A stretch of 64,000 bases of DNA, from assembly GCA_023415495.1 (NCBI GenBank), contig JAEZKK010000006.1:136399-200398 (forward strand). Reading direction: 5' to 3'. Both the position numbers and the translations under genes were made by a program. Below the pieces are notes generated by a model. That model had not been told where the DNA came from. It did not search any database and saw only the letters and a program-made list of their open reading frames with translations. Every line of letters starts with the position of its first letter. Positions within the stretch are counted from its first letter, which is position 1. Below, one piece after another: positions 61,601 through 64,000 of this stretch. This stretch comes from Bacteroidota bacterium (GTDB taxonomy: Bacteria > Bacteroidota > Bacteroidia > Bacteroidales > P3).

Positions 61601-61756
61601 TATGATAATGATGAAATTGTCGCTCATAATCAATTTGAGAAGGAAGTTTTAGACCCTGAAACTCGAAAGAATAGTTTCGATGAGGTAGTAATAGGTTTTC
61701 ATAAATTAAATGCAATTGCAGAATCAATGCGTTGCCTACATTGCGAAAGGAGATAA
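58664..61756 (+). CDS. hydB: HydB-type NuoF subunit fused to GltD/NfnB-like flavoprotein
   Basis: 1030 residues, almost twice the usual HydB. Residues about 20-120 form a [2Fe-2S] domain (GGGGCVSSNC, CMGICAVGP). The NuoF part (about 155-545) has the FMN/NADH-binding GLRGRGGAGF, NADEGDPGAFMDRS and CGEETAL, then the 4Fe-4S site ESCGKCLACRVG. It then has CPAGINISG...CGRICTRPCESKCRR, the N-terminal Fe-S region of glutamate-synthase small subunit-like proteins, FAD-binding RIAIIGAGASGL, the NAD(P)-binding VAVIGGGNTAID, and a final FAGGDIVRGPEDVINAIADG and CLHCE. The usual C-terminal two-cluster ferredoxin of HydB is absent. Two flavin sites and two nucleotide sites are predicted, consistent with an electron-bifurcating complex. 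AAGGAG precedes the ATG. Confidence 0.88.
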   Translation: MKKITNFQELLDIKQEYIDKQSKYEFNVLVCGGGGCVSSNCHEVSLALKTQIILKGLEEKINVIQTGCMGICAVGPVILILPQRIFYTELNPEKAIDIVDRHLIKNEICTEYTFFDKALQKRVPCIDDIEFFKAQTKLVLDNCGEIEYDNVDSYISRDGYQAAFNAIKGNNPETVIKEVEESGLRGRGGAGFLTGVKLRSGFMQESKEKYMVCNADEGDPGAFMDRSIIEGDPHSVIEGMLLSAFAIGAQKGYVYIRAEYPIAIERLERAIAQAREYGFLGENIFGSDFSFDLDYRIGAGAFVCGEETALLASIEGKRGEPKQKPPFPFQKGLFDCPTIINNVETLANIPKIIRKGSKWYSGYGLPHATGTKVFALAGDVVNTGIIEVPIGTTIGDIIYKIGGGIPNKKQFKAAQIGGPSGGCVTKDNLNVPADYESLNKIGAIMGSGGLIVMNEDTCMVDTARFFMDFIRDESCGKCLACRVGTKRMLEILERITDGKGEEGDIELLEEIGETIKHTAMCGLGQTAPNPILSTIRFFKEEYKEHIEDKYCRAGVCASMFTSPCENTCPAGINISGYVSLIASGRLQDAYNLIMQENPFPAVCGRICTRPCESKCRRGTVDEAVAIRELKRFVSDYAFKNELPWKIQMTFPRKKDKRIAIIGAGASGLTCAYYLVNIGYEVDVFESESKAGGVLAYGIPEYRLPKAILGHEISLIEQSGVKIHLNTEIGKDISFKQLREDYQAIYVATGTQFPQKINIEGEELEGVIHGINFLKRIHHDPDFKLSGVVAVIGGGNTAIDSARTALRIGASKVIVLYRRTIDQMPAYYEEIIEAQEEGIEIMELVSPLRFIGDNKVREVECVKMQIVNFDSSGRRKSVEILNSNFKIKVDYIIPAVSQYADLPFIGKNEITQTKWGTFVIDNKTMMTTMPGVFAGGDIVRGPEDVINAIADGKKAAINIDLYLGGNGILNKGEKIEIPVVYDNDEIVAHNQFEKEVLDPETRKNSFDEVVIGFHKLNAIAESMRCLHCERR

Positions 61757-61761
61757 TTATT

Positions 61762-63528
61762 ATGATTAATTTAATGATAAATAATAAGAGTATTAGTGTG
61801 CCAAAGGGTAGTACTATACTCGATGCAGCAAAGCAGAACGGTATTTTAATACCTAATCTTTGCTATTTAGAAAACATACATAAAATAGGTTCATGTAGAA
61901 TTTGTTCCGTTGAAGTTCAAGGAGCTAAAACACTTATGGCAGCATGTATGACAGAGGTCAAGGAGGGAATGGTTGTAAATACAAAAAGCGATAAGGTTAT
62001 TAAAGCAAGAAAGGTATTATATGAGTTAATGCTTTCAGACCATTCAAAAGAGTGTTTGTCTTGTAATAGGAACCTTAACTGCGAATTGCAAAAGCTTGGA
62101 GATACATTGGGAGTAGAGGAAAACAGATTTAAAACAAGCTCTGCTCGTCACCACTTAGATATTTCTCCATCAATTACAAGAGATTTATCAAAATGTATTC
62201 TTTGTAGAAGATGCGTAACAGTTTGCAATGAAATTCAGGGTGTCGGCATATTAAATGCTCAAAACAGAGGTTTTGATACAGTTATTTCTCCTTCTTTAGA
62301 ACTGCCACTTAATTCTGTAAAATGTGCATATTGTGGACAATGTACTGTTGTATGCCCTGTAGGAGCTTTAAAGGAAACCGATTCAACTCAAAGAGTATGG
62401 CAGGCAATTAATGATCCTAACATAAGGGTTGTTATTCAAGCTGCTCCTGCCGTGAGAGTAGCATTAGGGGAATTGTTTGACTATCCCGTAGGAACCTCAG
62501 TTACGGGCAAAATGGCAGCAGCTATGAGGGCTCTTGGGGTTGATGATGTATTCGATACCGATTGGGCTGCAGATTTAACCATAATGGAAGAAGGTACTGA
62601 GTTTTTAAACAGAGTAATTAATGTCTTGGAAGGTAAGCCTGCTGTATTACCAATGATTACAAGCTGTTCTCCAGGGTGGATAAAGTATTTGGAAACTCAT
62701 TATCCTGAGCTTATCCCTAATCTTTCTACTTGTAAATCTCCTCATATGATGCTTGGTGCACTTGCTAAATCCTTTTATGCAGAATTAAAGGGAATAGATG
62801 CTAAGAAAATGTTCGTAGTTTCTGTTATGCCTTGTACTGCCAAGAAATATGAATGTACAAGGGAGGAAATGATGAATGACGGAATGTATAATGTGGATGC
62901 TGTGATTACAACAAGGGAATTAGGCACTATGATTAAGCAGGCAGGAATTGACTTTAGAAACCTTAAGGACGAGAAATTCGATGACCCTATGGGCTATTCT
63001 ACTGGAGCTGCTGATATTTTTGGTTTAACAGGTGGAGTTATGGAAGCTGCACTTCGTACTGTTTATGCAATACTAATGGGCAAGAATCTTCCTTTTGAAA
63101 ATCTCCACGTAACTCCTATAGTTGGTTTGGAAAAGGTTAAGCATGCAAGCATTAAACTCGAAGGGGTTTTGCCTAAGTACAAACAATTCGAAGGTCTTGA
63201 AGTAAAGGTTGCTGTTACAAGTGGTCTTGCCGGAGCTAAAGAGCTTATGGATCAAATCAAGGCAGGAGTTTCTCCTTATCATTTTATTGAAGTTATGGGC
63301 TGTGTTGGAGGATGTATTACTGGTGGAGGTCAGCCAAGAAGCGATGATGTAGATGTTAGAGAAAAGAGAATGTCTATTCTTTACACTGAAGATGAAACCA
63401 AGCATTTAAGACAATCGCACGAGAATCCATCAATAGAAAAATTCTATGAAATTTGGGGAGCTCCTAATTGTCATAAAAGCCATGAGTATCTTCATACCCA
63501 CTATAAGGATAGGAGTGATTTGAAATAA
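61762..63528 (+). CDS. hydA: [FeFe]-hydrogenase catalytic subunit HydA
   Basis: 588 residues from the ATG at 61762; the frame is open ten codons further up but AAAGGAG (61746-61752) is nine bases before this ATG. N-terminal [2Fe-2S] domain (CYLENIHKIGSCRICSVE), the His-Cys3 motif (HSKECLSCNRNLNC), two 4Fe-4S sites (CILCRRCVTVC, CAYCGQCTVVCP), then the H-cluster domain: TSCSPGW for the usual TSCCPxW, MPCTAKKYE and EVMGCVGGCITGGGQP. Partner of HydB and HydC, with which it would evolve or consume H2. Followed by a hairpin terminator. Confidence 0.95.
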   Translation: MINLMINNKSISVPKGSTILDAAKQNGILIPNLCYLENIHKIGSCRICSVEVQGAKTLMAACMTEVKEGMVVNTKSDKVIKARKVLYELMLSDHSKECLSCNRNLNCELQKLGDTLGVEENRFKTSSARHHLDISPSITRDLSKCILCRRCVTVCNEIQGVGILNAQNRGFDTVISPSLELPLNSVKCAYCGQCTVVCPVGALKETDSTQRVWQAINDPNIRVVIQAAPAVRVALGELFDYPVGTSVTGKMAAAMRALGVDDVFDTDWAADLTIMEEGTEFLNRVINVLEGKPAVLPMITSCSPGWIKYLETHYPELIPNLSTCKSPHMMLGALAKSFYAELKGIDAKKMFVVSVMPCTAKKYECTREEMMNDGMYNVDAVITTRELGTMIKQAGIDFRNLKDEKFDDPMGYSTGAADIFGLTGGVMEAALRTVYAILMGKNLPFENLHVTPIVGLEKVKHASIKLEGVLPKYKQFEGLEVKVAVTSGLAGAKELMDQIKAGVSPYHFIEVMGCVGGCITGGGQPRSDDVDVREKRMSILYTEDETKHLRQSHENPSIEKFYEIWGAPNCHKSHEYLHTHYKDRSDLK

Positions 63529-63551
63529 AAACTCATTCTTGTATAAACAAA

Positions 63552-63590
63552 AAAACGCAAAGTATTGAAAAATGCTTTGCGTTTTAATTT
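63552..63590. terminator. bidirectional terminator between hydA and tRNA-Ile
   Basis: AAAACGCAAAGTATT and AATGCTTTGCGTTTT pair over 15 bp (one G-T) around a GAAA loop, with T-rich tails on both strands. It can end hydA transcription from the left and the 16S-tRNA-Ile transcript from the right. Confidence 0.88.
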
Positions 63591-63595
63591 TTGTG

Positions 63596-63669
63596 TAGTC
63601 TCGGGCGGACTTGAACCGCCGACCCCTACATTATCAGTGTAGTGCTCTAACCAACTGAGCTACGAGACT
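63596..63669 (-). tRNA. tRNA-Ile (anticodon GAT)
   Basis: The minus strand folds into a cloverleaf: acceptor AGTCTCG with CGAGACT, D-arm GCTC/GAGC, anticodon stem CTACA/TGTAG with loop CTGATAA (anticodon GAT), T-arm GGCGG TTCAAGT CCGCC, and the discriminator A. The CCA end is not encoded. It lies about 115 bp after the 16S gene, the usual spacer position, but neither tRNA-Ala nor a 23S gene follows. Confidence 0.97.
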
Positions 63670-63784
63670 ATTTGTGATAATTTATATATAAAAACCAATT
63701 TGTAGCGAAGCTCTTAAAAGCGTATTATTTAAGGCTCGTAATTTTGTGAGATATATTATTGTTTTGTTTGTTTTTTCTATCTCT

Positions 63785-64000
<216 letters not shown>

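Noticed and set aside
61732..61761. Upstream start for hydA
   Set aside because: It overlaps the end of hydB, while AAAGGAG and the family N-terminus MINLMINNKSI point to 61762.
63529..63595. tRNA-Ala or 23S 5' end after tRNA-Ile
   Set aside because: Only 67 bp remain before hydA, occupied by the terminator hairpin.

Overview
The window comes from an AT-rich, strictly anaerobic member of the Bacteroidota, most likely a Bacteroidales-type organism. The evidence is the S12-S7-EF-G-S10-to-L17 gene order with SecY, Map, IF-1 and L36 in the middle, type IX secretion parts (PorQ, a PorE-like OmpA protein, a sorting-domain protein), promoters of the TTTG-N19..23-TAnnTTTG type, and ferredoxin/hydrogen metabolism (2-oxoacid:ferredoxin oxidoreductase, rubredoxin, FprA flavoprotein, [FeFe]-hydrogenase). 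No phage, insertion sequence or CRISPR array was seen.

Layout. 1-5336: end of a surface-sugar locus (RfbG, RfbH, a polyprenyl-phosphate-type GT2 and a GT-C transferase with TPR tail), a CDP-3,6-dideoxyhexose route. 5372-11506: FprA diiron flavoprotein, a small secreted protein, an acetolactate-synthase-like ThDP enzyme (possibly YerE-like), and a hybrid sensor kinase whose receiver lacks its phosphoacceptor Asp. 11554-15033: a NUDIX/MFS/LMW-phosphatase operon divergent from pyrE, then a SRPBCC protein. 15058-17484: PorE-like protein and rubredoxin. 17655-36003: a continuous ribosomal super-cluster including three genes of under 60 codons (rpmD, rpmJ) or with non-ATG start (rpsJ). 36376-40079: aroC-lipoprotein-lpxH-gcvT operon. 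40302-43168: korAB. 43257-50346: outer-membrane and accessory proteins, PorQ, M28 peptidase. 50363-55229: parE and a large FN3-repeat T9SS cargo protein. 55348-63528: a putative H2-sensor (HsfB-like) convergent/divergent with a hydCBA operon in which HydB is fused to a GltD/NfnB-like flavoprotein. 63596-64000: tRNA-Ile and the 3' end of a 16S rRNA gene, both on the minus strand.

How it fits together: KorAB makes reduced ferredoxin from 2-oxoacids; the HydABC complex can dispose of electrons from ferredoxin and NAD(P)H as H2, with the HsfB-like protein as a plausible feedback sensor; rubredoxin and FprA are an O2/NO defence pair. The surface sugars and T9SS genes build the outer surface.

Most unusual observations: (1) four intergenic arrays made of three different short quasi-palindromic words, each repeated with a 21-23 bp step (two helical turns); (2) the 16S rRNA-tRNA-Ile unit ends at a strong terminator and is followed by hydA, so the 23S gene is not linked here; (3) the HydB-GltD fusion with a 30-bp operator-like dyad immediately after the candidate hyd promoter. 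All functional statements are from reading the sequence and from family knowledge; no search was run.
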